Assembly: GCA_027924585.1 (NCBI GenBank) | Contig: BSBM01001929.1 | Span: 1,550,001-1,614,000 of the forward strand | Source: Larix kaempferi | Lineage: Eukaryota; Streptophyta; Pinopsida; Pinales; Pinaceae | Direction of reading: 5' to 3' | Length of the DNA: 64,000 nucleotides | Part shown: piece after piece, positions 22,120 through 34,463 of the stretch | How the letters are laid out: each line of letters begins with the position of its first letter | How positions within the stretch are numbered: the first letter of the stretch is position 1 | The notes under the pieces: model-generated | The model's input: only the letters and a program-made list of their open reading frames with translations | Databases searched by the model: none | Told to the model about the DNA's origin: nothing | Position numbers and translations under genes: made by a program

Positions 22120-24745
22120 GATTGCCCCCTGATGTGCGAGGTCAGGAGCTCATCGTATGGCCGATGGACATCATAAGTCATGAATGGTTTTCCTGGGTGT
22201 GGAGAGAAGAGAAAAAACAAACTGAAGCCCGGAACAACGATCCCGAACAACTGCAAGAACTAAAAGTACATAACCTCAATAATGGATGAGGAATCATCTG
22301 ATCATATGGACGAGGCGGGCATTCCCATGCTCGTATCAGGATATAACATAACAATAACAATGGGGTCCAAAAAATGGGGACCTGAAATATACATGACCTC
22401 AAATACTGAATGAGGAATAATCTCAATATATGGACGAGGCGGGCATACCCATGCTCGTATCAAGATACATAAACATAACTGTGAGGCCCGAAAAAGGGGG
22501 ACCTGTAAGATACATGACCACTGTGTACATCATAAGGGTCCAAAGGGGACACAAATCTGAGACATACTGCTGAGCGGATCATGTGTGAACTGCAGAACTG
22601 GTGCACTGGAACAATCAATAGTGCTACTGAGTGTGGTACCAAAGGGGCTGATGAACTGCTGGATCATAGTGACAGGTAGCTCTGACCTCAATGGTACACT
22701 GATCTGGAACTGATCTGGGACTGAAACTGGGTACTCAAGGAAGCATATAGCTGGATGACTTCCGAATACAATCGCCAACGCAGCCCGGACATCCACGGGA
22801 ACATATAACTGGGCGTTCCGTAATGACTCACCAATGTGCTAGAGTCGGGGGAAATCCGGGTTCTTTGACTAAAAACTGATGGGATATAATCCTACGCGAT
22901 CCTCAACGATGCGATCAAGGTGCTGAAGTCGAGCATGTGAGGAACAACCACTCATAGAGGCAATGATGTCTCCTCTCAGAATGATCCGTAGGCACTTACC
23001 ATAGATGGTGATAAGTCCAAGGCGTAGGGACCTCTGGGCCTATCCTCTGGAATAGAGGAGCTGTCGTCGACAGAGGGAGACCTGCAACTATCAAGGCAAT
23101 GATGGTTCCTTGACAGGAGCACGAGGTACAAGACCGAAATGTGATAGTACTGATGGCAGGACTGACAAACTGTGGAGGGACAACTGGGCAAGTAGAGTGG
23201 GTGGACTCAAACTTCCTTTGTTCAGAGTATGATAATGGGCATGATCTGGCAGCATATGAAACTGACTGAGGGGAAAGGGATCATAGCTGTAATGGATCTG
23301 GGAGGATACTGGTCTGAGGGGGACCCAAGCTGGCTAAAAAAGGCAGGAGACTGCAGAATACTCTGAACAAAGGCAACCTGATTGGGGGTGTTGCCGAAAT
23401 GATCGATCATAGTGCCGTGAGGCACGGGAGGATACTTCTTCATGGGTTAAGGAACTAGAAGAAGTGTGTGGATAAAATGATACTGTCGTGTGGATTTTAC
23501 GAGCCCAGGACAGTTCATGCTCGTGGTTGCTTTCAATTTTAAGGAGTCTGAAAGCGATAAGAAGACTCTGAAATGATGGAATGGTACCGTCGTGTGGATT
23601 TAACGAGCCAAGGACAGCGCATGCTCGTGGTTGCTTTCAATTTTAGAGAGTCTGAAAGCAAGTAAGAAGACTCCAGGGGGTTGCTTTTTCGTAGATTTAG
23701 TCTCCAAGGCCCAAAGAAGCATAAAAGGATGCAATGAAGAACTCTTCTAGCCGGTGTGACTAGAGTATTCCTTTTTCGTAATTAGTCTACCAAGTCCGGA
23801 AAAGGGTTAAACTTATACCAGATAGACGCCCTTTCAGGTACTTTAGCGAGCATGAAAGGAAGCAAGATTGCTCGGCGATCTTTTTATTCTTTTAGGAGTC
23901 AGAAAAGAGCTTAACGGAAACTCCCTAAGTGCCTTTTTCGTAAAGGACTTGTCCGACCCGAAAAAGGGATAAAATTATACCGAACAAAAGGAATGGCCAG
24001 GCAAGGAGGAAGTGTTCAATCGAGGAACAGTAATGATGACCAAGAACGAGGGTAGTTGGGAACACTGGTGGGCCTCCTTGCGGGGTAAGATGAAATGGTG
24101 GCAAAATAACGAGAAATTTGCAGTATGACAGGAGTGAATGGCTCATGTAAAAATGTGGAACAATCCGATAGCGACCGATGTGGCACGCAAACCGAGGCAG
24201 CAAGGTGTTGGGACACAATGTTGAAATTGTACCAAGTGAGAGCGAGAAATGATCTCAAGCATCATCACGAGCGCGGAAAAATGAATCCGGCAATATAAAA
24301 AGTGTCAAAAACGGGTAACGACCGATGTGGCACGCACACCGAGGCGACGAGGGCGTTTTGGAAAAAATACCCAAAAAATCGGGGGGGTGAGAGCGAGAAA
24401 TGATCTCAAGCATCATCACCAGCTCGGAAAAATGAATCCGATGATATAAAACATGTGAAAAATGGAGAACGGCCGATGTGGCACGCAAACCGAGGCGACA
24501 AGGTGTCGGGACACAATGTTGATATTGGTCCTAGTGAGAGCGAGAAATGATCTCAAGCGTCATCACGGGCACGGAAATATGAATCCGGCGGTGCAAATGG
24601 TGCGAAAAAATGGAGGGCATAATACTAGGTGTATCATGATGGCCCGCGGGGGCAGAATACTAGGTGTATAAAATCAAGTCAAATCTACAAGTGATATGTG
24701 ACCTCAAAAATGGTTGAGATCACAAGTGTGAAAAAGTGAGCAGGG
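22120..24745 (-). other. Element C PPT and 3' UTR
   Basis: The minus strand gives ATCAGGGGGCAATC next to the LTR as PPT, equivalent to the tracts of A, B and D. The UTR is non-coding. It contains a two-copy direct repeat of about 120 bp (22270-22391 and 22392-22512, each with GGACGAGGCGGGCAT.CCCATG) and a three-copy array at 24172-24615. Confidence 0.75.
24172..24615. repeat. Three tandem copies of a ~150-bp unit in element C 3' UTR
   Basis: Units start at about 24172, 24319 and 24470 with C/GGACCGATGTGGCACGCA or a close variant. Each contains GAGAGCGAGAAATGATCTCAAGC and ends with AAATGAATCCG. Spacing is 147 and 151 bases. Confidence 0.9.
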
Positions 24746-27700
24746 TTAATGACTTTCCCCCATGCTATGTGCATGGGGTTTGTGATTATGGATCACATAT
24801 GTGTGGGTTTGAACAATGGGTTCATCGACGTGCTGAGATAGATGTGATGGGGAAGGTTCAAAATGATTGATCATGCCCCCTATCCCAGGGTCGAGGGAAT
24901 CTATTATGCCCCTTGACTCAGAGGTGTCAAGGTGGTGCTCTATAATGGCGGGGTCAAGCCCGGGCATTTCGGTATAGGACCAGGAAAAGACATCACGGAA
25001 TTCTCTGAAAAGGTTTATGTAGTCCTCAATCTCTTGTTTACTGCAGAATGCTCCTAAAGTAATGAGTTCAGGGGCATGTCCTGGAGCAGCAATATCAACT
25101 TGGATGACAGGTGAGATGTTGGCCATGTTACCTTCCTCGAAGGCATCCGGAGCAGGAATAGGGTCCTTGAACCAGTCGACCTTGGTGGGGAGGAAGTCTT
25201 TGGATTCAACCGCGTATTGGGTAGCGGTGCTAGAGGAGGATTCGTCGGGGATAAAATAGGAACGGTGGTGCATATCATCCCAAGGATAATCCGGGGCAGT
25301 AAGGGCCTCAAGAATCTCCTCATCAGTACGGAAAGTTTGCGTCGTCAAATCGGTTGACGAGGGGGTAGTGGTGGAAGAGATCATATAGATGGTATTAACC
25401 TCTCCGGAAGGTGAAGAGTCTGGGGGGTAGATCTCCTCAATGGTAGGTGGTGCCGTCTCAAGATCCAGATTGTTCATCTCATAGAGAGCCGCTCTGTAAT
25501 CCGGGAGATCGGGACAATGATGTGAATAGTGCCCGTAAATACCGCAGATGGCGCAGGAGTGGTTGGTACGTAGGGACTTATCTTTAGGCTTAGGAGTGGG
25601 GTTTAGTTCGACAGTTGGGATGTTGGGGTCATCATCGAGCATTTGCATGTGCTTCTGTAATGCGGGTAACTGTGGGCATTGGTGGGTCGCATGGCCCAAC
25701 TCGTCACACAGCGAGCATTTGGGAGGAGCACGAAACACTGGAGGGTTCTTGACTGTCTTTGGAGGTGGTACGGCAGTGTAAGGTTGGGGACCTCTGCCCC
25801 CAGTGGGTTTGGGAGTAGGAGGAGGTGTCGTGGAGGACGAAGGGGTAGAGACACCGGGAGGTGGCTGAGTGGTAGTAGCCATGGGTTGCACCGGCTGGAG
25901 GACGACATCTGGTGTCGGCGGGCGAACGGGAGGTGAAAGATACCATACAGGTAATCCCAAGGTTAACCCAAGGAGGCTAAGGGTAGCCATGACCGGGGCG
26001 CTTACTACTCCCGATGGAGGGACTAGGAAGGGGATCGTATGGATCGGTGTAACACCAATGTGGCTAGGTACCAGTGGTGGTTTTGGCAACAAGGGTGGTT
26101 GAGTGTTAGGTGGTAGGTTGTCGTGGGACAAGGTACATAAATCAGACATTTCGGGCGTAGACGACGGCGGAGGAATGGATTGAAAGGAGGTCATCGGCGC
26201 GTCTGAGTAGACTCCAGGCCCCGTAGAGGAAACAAACGAGGTGGTGGCAGGAGAAACAGGTTGTTCAACCATGGGGAGAACATTTTCCGGTGCCGCCGGA
26301 GCACTGGGATCATAGTAGGTGAGCTGGTCAATCTTAACCATGCGTCCTTCATGGGGGAACATCATGGTGCGAAAGATAGAAGAGGCAACCGCCCGCATGG
26401 CATACATGTAGCTGCGGCCAAGTAAAAGGTTATAATCCAATTGGGCATTGATTACCTCTATGTCAATAAGGACTGTTTTACCACCTAACTGGACTGGAAC
26501 GTTGGGTAGAAGGCCTTGGGGCTGGGCCGAACGACCGTCGTATGCACGTAACGCAGTGGTGGACTGCTGGAGAGGAGGGGATCCTAGCTTCTGCCATACA
26601 AATGTAGACATAACGCATGTGGAGGCACCCTCATCGATGATGCACCTATGGATAAAAAGGTTCCTAACGGAAACAGTAACTTGGAAGGCTAAGCTGGAAG
26701 GTAGGCGTGGTTCAGACTGGTCTAAATCAAATGCCATCAAATGCGAATCAGTTGGGTCAATCCCCCCAATGGCGGAAAGTAAAGTCTTGCGCTGGGAAGG
26801 GCAGTTCTTCAAGACTTCTAATGCAGACATGGCTGCGGGAGATTGGGCTAGGTCGTCTACGATGTTGTAGTTTGACGCAGCGCGCGCGTTAGGGTTATTG
26901 TTGATTCGGCGAAGTGGGAAACGAGGTGCTTTCGCAGCGCCATCTATGGGAGGCGGAGGTATACGTAATGCCTGATCGGTGGGATGGGCGTTAGTAGGTT
27001 TATCCGTGGGAGTGGCTTCAGAGGTGGAGCCATATTGGTTCCGACGAGTCTGGAGGTTGACGTCAGCGGATGACATCATCAGTAAGTGGTGGGTACCTGA
27101 GTCAAACATGGGTTGATCAGGAGTAGCGTAAGTGATCTGTTGTTGTTGGGGTGCATTGGCTTGATGGGGAGCCAACGGCTGAGTGTTCACTACGCCTTGG
27201 GTCGGTAATGGGTTTTGCAGCACCAAAGGGGGTTGTTGAGGTTGGGGGGGGTTGGGTGGCGCTTTGGGGGCCGCATGCCCTTGGCGATGGGCCTTGTCAA
27301 CCCAGAGCTGCCGAGCTCGCTCCAAGTGTGGGCAAGCATGGGTGTAGTGTCCATAGACCCCGCAAATAGAACAAGGGTGGTTCGTTCGCAAATTGGGGTT
27401 TTTAGCCTGCTTGGGCGGGCGATCAGGGTTTTGATTAGCGGGGGCCGCATTGTTGTTGTCAGGGGGATTAGCCGGTTGACCAGCTTGGTCTGCAGGTTGG
27501 TTGTTTCCCCGATTACGGCCCTTGCCGCGGTTCTGTTGGCCCTGGTTACGTTGGTTGTTCTGGTTTTGCTGCGGGTTCTGTTGGGCGTAAACTTGCCCTT
27601 GGGCAGCAGGTGGATTCTGAGGTTGCGCAGGTGCAGGAGCAGGCTACGGAGGATGATAAGCAGGTTGAGGCTGAGCAGGTGCAACAACTTGAGGGGGTTG

Positions 27701-29173
27701 CTGATAGGACTGCGGAGCAGGTGGTGGATGTGCCGCAGGGGCTGCCTGGGGCGTATAATAAGCGGGTTGGGCTTGTGAAGGCGCAGGAGCTGGGGCAGTC
27801 TGCTGATGGTAGTAAGGCTGAGGGGCGACTGGAGGAGCATAAGCAGGAGTCGCATACCCGAAGCACTGAGGTGGACATGAGGGTCCATGGGAATGGTGAT
27901 GTGTCATGGGAGCATACGAGTTGGTTGCTCCCGACTGTGAAGTAGCCCGCGACAGGTCGGGGCCAGGGGTAGGACGTGCTATAGAAAATGGTTGGGGATG
28001 CGAAGAAACATGGCCAATGATACCATCTGCAGCGTGGGATGCCCCTGGCGCATCATGCTGGGAGGACTCGCCGCGAGGGGCGTCAGGTATAATGGTATAA
28101 AGGTAACCCGATTGGGCGTAAATGAGGTCAAACTGTTGGGCCTTAAGGATGGCTTCTTCTTCAGACTGGGGTCTTTCTGAGGCTACATCCTTAGCGATAA
28201 CCGGAAGAAGGGATTTGAGGAACCAATCTAGGAAGATACGGTCGTCAAGTTTGATCTTGCATAAGCTACAGCGTCGACGCCACTCATGGATGTGGTCCGT
28301 GATATGGGTAGCCGTGTTTTGTCTACAAGATAGAAGGATCTCAACACCTGCGTCATAGCGGACAGGCAACTGGAAGAACTGCAGGAAGGTCGAGGCCAGG
28401 GAAGCAAAGGTGGCGTGGGTCCTATGAGGCTGCTCAATATACCACTTGGCTGCAGAGCCAGTGAAGGTGCGCTGTAAGAGACGGAGGCGAACAGAGTCGT
28501 CTACTATGGAGTTAGAGGAACACCATAGGTGGAAAGACATGATATGGTTTTGTGGGTCCTCACCGGTCTTGCCCTCGAACTTAGGGATGTCCGAGGGGAG
28601 CTTGGTAGGCATATGAGGCCACGTAGGGTCGTGTCGAATGGGATCGTTGGTCAATCTGGCCAATTCAGGTAGGTTAAGGCTAGCCATGAATGGCAGACTG
28701 GAAGAAGGCTGTGACACCGTAGTGCTATGGACCAAGTTGGGGCCAGTGCCCCCAAGTGGAGGGACAAGATTTAGGGTGGTGCCCCCAAGTGGGGGAACTG
28801 AGGTAGTGGAGGATGGTCCAGCACCACCATGGGTAGTGTGAGCCACTGATGTAGTGGGGATGGGTATTCCCGCTGTGGGTATAGGTACCGTGAGGGGAAC
28901 GGTAGATGGTTGCCCCATGGAGGGCATGCCAAAAACAGGTGTAGTAACTGGTGTAGTGGTGGATGTGCCACCAATGGTCCCTATGACAAATGGAGTGGAA
29001 GTCGTACCAGCCATGGGGCTAGTAGGGGCAGTATAAATAGGGTTCTCAGACTCTTCGTCAGAATCAGAGGTAAAGTAAGGAGCGTCACTATCTGGTGACG
29101 GAGGCCTACGTCGCTGACGAGTGGAGTCAAGTGACAAGGCTCTGGATCTGTGATGAGTGGTATCAACGGACAA
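24746..29173 (-). pseudogene. Gag-protease polyprotein of element C
   Basis: One frame of about 1475 codons interrupted only by a TAG at 27644-27646. N-terminal Thr/Pro-rich region; capsid entry TKLPSDIPKFEGKTGEDP; AAKWYIEQPHRTH; RQNTATHITDHIHEWRR; a Gln/Pro-rich stretch; CCHC knuckle CSICGVYGHYTHAC (about 27370); protease with CIIDEGASTCVMS and YNLLLGRSYMYAM. Then, unusually, come two more CCHC knuckles, CSLCDELGHATHQC (about 25715) and CAICGIYGHYSHHC (about 25550). The pre-RT segment (SWSYTEMPGLDPAIIEHH) leads directly to a stop. The first in-frame ATG is at 29014; an upstream TAG near 29278 leaves the original start unclear. Gag and PR would build and mature particles, while RT and INT must come from elsewhere. 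Confidence 0.85.
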
Positions 29174-30782
29174 TGATCGGAATCTATGACGAGTGGTGTC
29201 AAGAGAACCGTGCTGTGGGGGCTCGCCCCTGAGGCGCCGAGAATGTCTCGGGGACTCAATGGTGACAGATGGTGTCTAGTCTCTGTGGGTTGAGGTGAGT
29301 ATAAAAACAGCTCAAAAATCCTAATGCAACCGAGTGTGCAGAAGGAGAGCTTAAAAAGCAAGGTACTCAGGCCAACAACCAACTCAAAACACCCACTGCA
29401 GCAGCTGTGCTACAATAGGTGGAGTATCAACAAAGATGGTCAGAATACCAACAAGCAGCAGGTTTCCTACAAAAGAAAAAATGGTGGACTCACTAGACCA
29501 AAGGGAGGTAAAGGAGCATGCAAACACCTAACTAAAAGTATTCTGACTCAACTAAACATATCCTCTGCAAGGTGATGAAATCCAAGTCAGACAATATGAG
29601 TAGGAAAGCCAAGTGGCTATGATATCCCCCTACCGGGAGGGATACCGGGTAGTCAATCCTAGAAGAATGGCAACTAAGATACCCCGTTCATGACACGTCC
29701 AGAAAGGTGAATCTGCCGTTTAGTTCGTTGACCGCAATACCCCTATACAGGGATATCCCGCGAACCGTGAAAGGTAGCCCTTCGGTTACTGAATGGAGTG
29801 CGGTATTCCACTCAGGCCTCCGGAACCAGTCTCCCGACTTCAACCCTCCTAAGGGAGAGGCCCTCTGATAAACTGGTCGTGACCGTGCCAAAAAGTACTA
29901 GGGGATTTTGGTTCCCTATTTGGACAACAACTATGTCTCAAGTGAAATAACCAAGGGGTGTTATTGGAAGCCTATCCCCCTGATCCTACCTAACTACAAT
30001 GATTCTTTTGTGTTCCCCAAGTGGGGTTAGAATGTTGGTTTAGTTAGGTACTTTTTAAGGATCACTTGATTTTATGTGACAGAGTGTGTGCTCGTGAGGT
30101 GTTGAACCCAAAAATAGAAGTGCCACAAGGGGGGCAACTTCCAATCTATCAATAATATGGAAATTGAAAGTTTAACTTGCAAAATTTTCTGAATTTAAAA
30201 AACACTAAAATTTTTAAAAGAATTCTGTAAAGGGAACAAAAATTATATTGCAGAAAGGCTGGTAAGGTAGTGAGGCTGCAGGTGGGACAGGGGGCTGTTC
30301 AGATGCAGAAAATATTGCAGCAAAAGGGGCTGGGCTCAAAACAGGAAAAGAGCAGAAATCAGACCGCGGGTTTAAGGGAAACAGCGGCGGTCAGGTCGCG
30401 GCTATCGGGCCAACAGAGGCAGTCGGGACGCAGGAAACAGGGAAAAAGACGCAGTCGGGTCGCGGCAGAAGGGCTAACAGGCGCAGTCGGGACGCACGAA
30501 AGAGGCAGAAAGCCGCAGTCGCGACGCGGGAAAAAGGCCGACAGGCGCAGTCAGATCGCGGCAAACAGGCTGATTAGCCACGGTCGGATCGCAGGTAACA
30601 GACTTGAATCCGTCGGCAGGGCGTCGGAAGCAGTCTGAGAGCCGCGGTCGAATCGCAGGTAAAGGCCTGAAAGGCGCGGTCGGGACGTGACTGCAGAGGG
30701 AAAAAATGCGGTATGCGGCGGCCGAAAGGGACAGCCGAAAGGAAAAATTTTAAAAATGGAAACCAGAAATTCGAAAACTAGG
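29174..30782 (-). other. Element C leader
   Basis: Non-coding region between PBS and gag. Segments at about 29590-30060 are clearly homologous (inverted) to 52010-52500 of element B, for example GGCACGGTCACGACCAGTTT and TAGTTAGGTAGGAT. The part nearest the PBS is a GC-rich repeat array. Confidence 0.75.
30363..30690. repeat. GC-rich tandem array, about ten ~35-bp units, next to C PBS
   Basis: The word GCAGTCGGGACGCGG and variants (GCGGTCGGATCGCAGG, GCAGTCGCGACGCGGG) recurs about ten times, separated by AAACAGGC/AACAG-type spacers. This is sharply GC-rich in an otherwise AT-rich setting. Confidence 0.85.
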
Positions 30783-30792
30783 GGAGTCGCCA
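30783..30792 (-). other. Element C primer-binding site
   Basis: Read on the minus strand, TGGCGACTCC lies four bases after the LTR end. The same word follows the 5' LTR in A and B, so all three probably use the same tRNA family (Arg-type, from knowledge of Tat/Ogre elements). Confidence 0.7.
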
Positions 30793-30796
30793 AAAC

Positions 30797-31522
30797 TGTA
30801 GCTAGGGTTTTACCCCTAGCTTGTGCCAATGAGCACCTACTAAGGAGAATGGACTCCTTAGTAGCAGTTCAGTATATTAAACTAATTAAGCTAAAACAGA
30901 AATTAAATTATTTCTAAAACAAGCATGAAACACAAACATCAAATTTAAAGAATGACTTTTTGTATTGATGTTACCTTCAATGTAAAGGTTTGATGAAGCC
31001 CTTTGTAGTGTCCAAGAGGATGCTCCAAGCTTCAATATGCTCCTTCTCCTTCTCCAATGGTAGTGATGGGCCAAAGGTGGCTCTCAAGGTGAAAGTAGTT
31101 CAATGGTGAACTAGGGTTTCGAGAGAGATTTTGGCAGAGTAAGGGTGCTTGTGATTGTGGATATGAAATAATGGATATCCATCACCTATTTATAGTTTTT
31201 TGGTGGTGGAGTGCTGACCCATGGTTTTAGGAAACACATGGTTTTGGGCAGCTGTATAGGGTTTTTTCCTCCTTTTCCTCATTATTTTATATTTTTTATT
31301 CCCTTTTTAGGGGATTTTTGCTATTTTTGGAGGAAAAGGGGGTTTTTTTAGCCTTTTTAAGACTATTTTGAGGGTTTTGTGGCCTTTTGGAGGCATTTTA
31401 GGCCTTTTGGAGGCTTTTTAATGGGATTTTTTGGGATTTTTAATGGAAATATGGTAGGAAAATGGACAAATGAGCCATATAATGTGGTAAATGAGCTAGT
31501 GAGCACTTTTTGGGTGTTAACA
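30797..31522 (-). repeat. Element C 5' LTR (shared with the partial second copy)
   Basis: Identical boundaries to 21394-22119. On its right it is followed not by host sequence but by PPT-like GATTGCCCCCTGATG, that is, the 3' UTR of another C copy. Confidence 0.85.
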
Positions 31523-33327
31523 GATTGCCCCCTGATGTGCGAGGGCAGGAGCTCATCGTATGGCCGATGGACATCATAAGTCATGAGTGGTTTTCCTGGG
31601 TGTGGAGAGAAGAGAAGAAACAAACTGAAGCCCGGAACAACGATCCCGAACAACTGCAAGAACTAAAAGTACATAACCTCAATAATGGATGAGGAATCAT
31701 CTGAACATATGGACGAGGCGGGCATTCCCATGCTCGTATCAGGATATAACATAATAACAACAATGGGGTCCAAAAAATGGGGACCTGAAATATACATGAC
31801 CTCAAAAACTGAATGAGGAATAATCTCAATATATGGACGAGGCGGGCATACCCATGCTCGTATCAAGATACATAAACAGAACTGTGAGGCCCGAAAAGGG
31901 GGACCTGTAAGATACATGACCACTGTGTACATCATAAGAGTCCAGAGGGGACACAAATCTGGGACATATTGCTGAGCGGATCATATGTGAACTGCAGAAC
32001 TGGTGCACTGGAACAATCAACAGTGCTACTGAGTGTGGTACCAAAGGGGCTGATGAGCTGCTAGATCAGAGTGACGAGGGGTACACTCACAATGGTACAC
32101 GGAACTGGAACTGATCTAGAACTGAAACTGGGTACTCAAGGAAGCATATAGCTGGATGACTTCCGAATACAATCGCCAATGCAGCCCGGACATCCACAGG
32201 AACATATAAGTGGACGTTCCGAAGTGACTCACCAACGTGCTAGAGTCGGGGGAAATCCGGGGTCTTCGACTAAAAACTGATGGGATATAATCCTACGCGA
32301 TCCTCAACGATGCGATCAAGGTACTGAAGTCGAGCATGTGAGGAACAACCACTCGGAGAGGCAATGATGACTCCTCTCAGAATGATCCGTAGGCACTTAC
32401 CACAGATGGTGATAAGTCCAAGGCGTAGGGACCTCTAGGCCTATCCTCTGGAATAGAGGAGCTGTCGTCGACAGAGGGAGACCTGCAACTGTCAAAGCAA
32501 TGATGTTTCCTTGACAGGAGCGCGAGGTGAAGAACCGAAATGTGATAGTACTGATGGCAGGACTGACAAACTGTGGGGGGACAACTGGGCAAGTAGAGTG
32601 GGTGGACTCAAACTTCCTTTGTTCAGAATATGATATGGGAATGATCTGGCAGCGCATGAAACTGACTGAGGGGAAAGGGATCATAGCTGTAATGGATCTG
32701 GGAGAATATCTGGGCTGAGGGAGACTCAAGCTGGTATAAAATGGCAGGAGACTGCGGAATACTCTGAACAAAGGCGACCTGACTGGGGGTGCTGCCGAGA
32801 TGAGCGATCATAGTGCCAGGAGGCACAGGAGGGTACTTCTTCATGGGTTAAGGAATTAGAAGAAGTGTGTGTAAAATGATACTGTCGGGTGGATTTTACG
32901 AGCCCAGGACAGTTCATGCTCGTGGTTGCTTTCAATTTTAAGGAGTCTGAAAGCGATAAGAAGACTCTGAAGTGATGGAATGGTACTGTCGTGTGAATTT
33001 AACGAGCCCAGGACAGCGCATGCTCGTGGTTGCTTTCAATTTTAGAGAGTCTGAAAGCAAGTAAGAAGACTCCAGGGGGTTGCTTTTTCGTAGATTTAGT
33101 CTCCAAGGCCCAAAGAAGCATAAAAGGATGCAATGAAGAACTCTTCTAGCCGGTGTGACTAGAGTATTCCTTTTTCGTAATTAGTCTACCAGGTCCGGAA
33201 AAGGGTTAAACTTATACCAGATAGACGCCCTTTCAGGTACTTTAGCGAGCATGAAAGGAAGCAAGATTGCTCGGCGATCTTTTCATTCTTTTAGGAGTCA
33301 GAAAAGAGCTTAACGGAAACTCCCTCA
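31523..33327 (-). mobile_element. Truncated second copy of element C (3' UTR only)
   Basis: Parallel to 22120-23928 along its whole length, including the PPT and the ~120-bp double repeat. It then switches at about 33325 to unrelated sequence (GAGGGATATCTCC) belonging to the leader of element A. LTR-internal-LTR-internal arrangements arise by unequal recombination between C copies. Confidence 0.8.
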
Positions 33328-34442
33328 GAGGGATATCTCCTCAACCAACCTCCCGTCACCTCGTGCTTAACTCTGGATTGAGTAGAGCTTTCCTAATAAC
33401 ACCGATCTATACCATGGATTCCTCTACTCCCTGGTCAGACACCTAATGTTTCGTTCAGTAGTCTTGGATTGTTAACTCACAATGATCTATTCGAAGACTC
33501 TAAACCTATGCTAGTTGGTGTACCCTATAAATAAAATAAGTCTAATCAATTTTATGATTAAGCGTTAATTTTAGTGGCTGTGATTACTCAAGGGATATGG
33601 TCGTGAAACTAGTGATGTGTAGACTCAATAGTATGCAACATCGTCCAATCCTAGTCTCATCTATCCAATAAAACAATGTCACTAATATGCAAAATCAACC
33701 AACAATTCCGAAATAAATATGCAAACTTTTATCTTTTCAATGCACAAGCAGAACCTAAAATGAAGGCAACAAGCACTCAATGCAAAATGCAGTACATTGA
33801 AATAAAATATTTTTGTATTTTCTCTTATAAACAGAAAGGAAAATGCAAAAAAACTAAATGACTATTTTTGTATTTTTTCAATATATATGGAATGAAAAAA
33901 TGCAAGCAAAATCCTACTATTCAGTCACTGAAGTGGCGAGAAGATCACTAAGACAACCCATTAGATCCTAAACAGCAAGACTCGGCCAAAAGAAAGAGCT
34001 CAAAAGGAAGAAACCAAGAGGCTAAAACCAAAGATTGGTAAAAAACCAAGAAGGCTAAACCAAGAGAAACGAAGAGATCTGGTCACGACCAAGGCATGAA
34101 ACAGTCAAGAAAGAGGCCAACAAAGACTAAAGAATCAACCAAACTCACCTAGCAACAACCAATAGCCATAAACCAACAAAAGTCGGAGTTACACGCTACT
34201 GTCGAAGGAATACCTGCAGGTATCTGCGAGCAGTAGTGTAAACAGAGGCGGGTATACGTGGGAAGAACTAAACCAGCCCACGGGTGAGGAAAATCAAATG
34301 GTCAAATAAAGAGTCCATAGGCTCAGAAAAAGCAAGTTTTCTACAGTGTATCTTAACGGCCAATCAGTGACACAGAGCTTCGATAAACAACAACTCTAAT
34401 TATGGACTAATGCTCAAAATTTTTCCCAAACATGGATGTTTT
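33328..34442 (-). other. Element A leader, 5' part
   Basis: Non-coding. It includes an A/G-rich stretch with AAGAGGCTAAAACCAAAGA-type repeats (about 33990-34130) and weak copies of the A motif (GGCGGGTATACG, CCCACGGGTGAGG at 34250-34290). Confidence 0.55.
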
Positions 34443-34459
34443 CCCCAGCAGAGTCGCCA
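34443..34459 (-). other. Element A primer-binding site
   Basis: Minus strand TGGCGACTCTGCTGGGG starts four bases after the 5' LTR end, which fixes the orientation of element A. Confidence 0.8.
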
Positions 34460-34463
34460 TTTC

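Larger units (their letters stand above)
21394..31522 (-). mobile_element. Element C: non-autonomous Tat element with gag-pro only
   Basis: LTRs of 726 bp (21394-22119 and 30797-31522), PPT at 22120 and PBS at 30783-30792 define a minus-strand element. It carries one long gag-pro frame and no RT, RNase H or integrase. The frame ends shortly after the pre-RT linker, at the point where RT starts in A and B. Gag-only elements (TR-GAG type) are known in plants. C is flanked on its right by a second partial copy sharing the LTR, so the insertion is a recombinant tandem. Confidence 0.85.

Noticed and set aside
22120-23928. Initially taken as part of a 2.5-kb LTR of element C
   Set aside because: The sequence right after 22119 is a PPT shared with A, B and D, and LTR ends TG...CA fit 726 bp; the longer identity is due to a tandem partial copy.
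27215-27945. Plus-strand frames of 111-187 codons over C gag
   Set aside because: Complement of the Pro/Gln-rich gag segment; composition explains the open frames.
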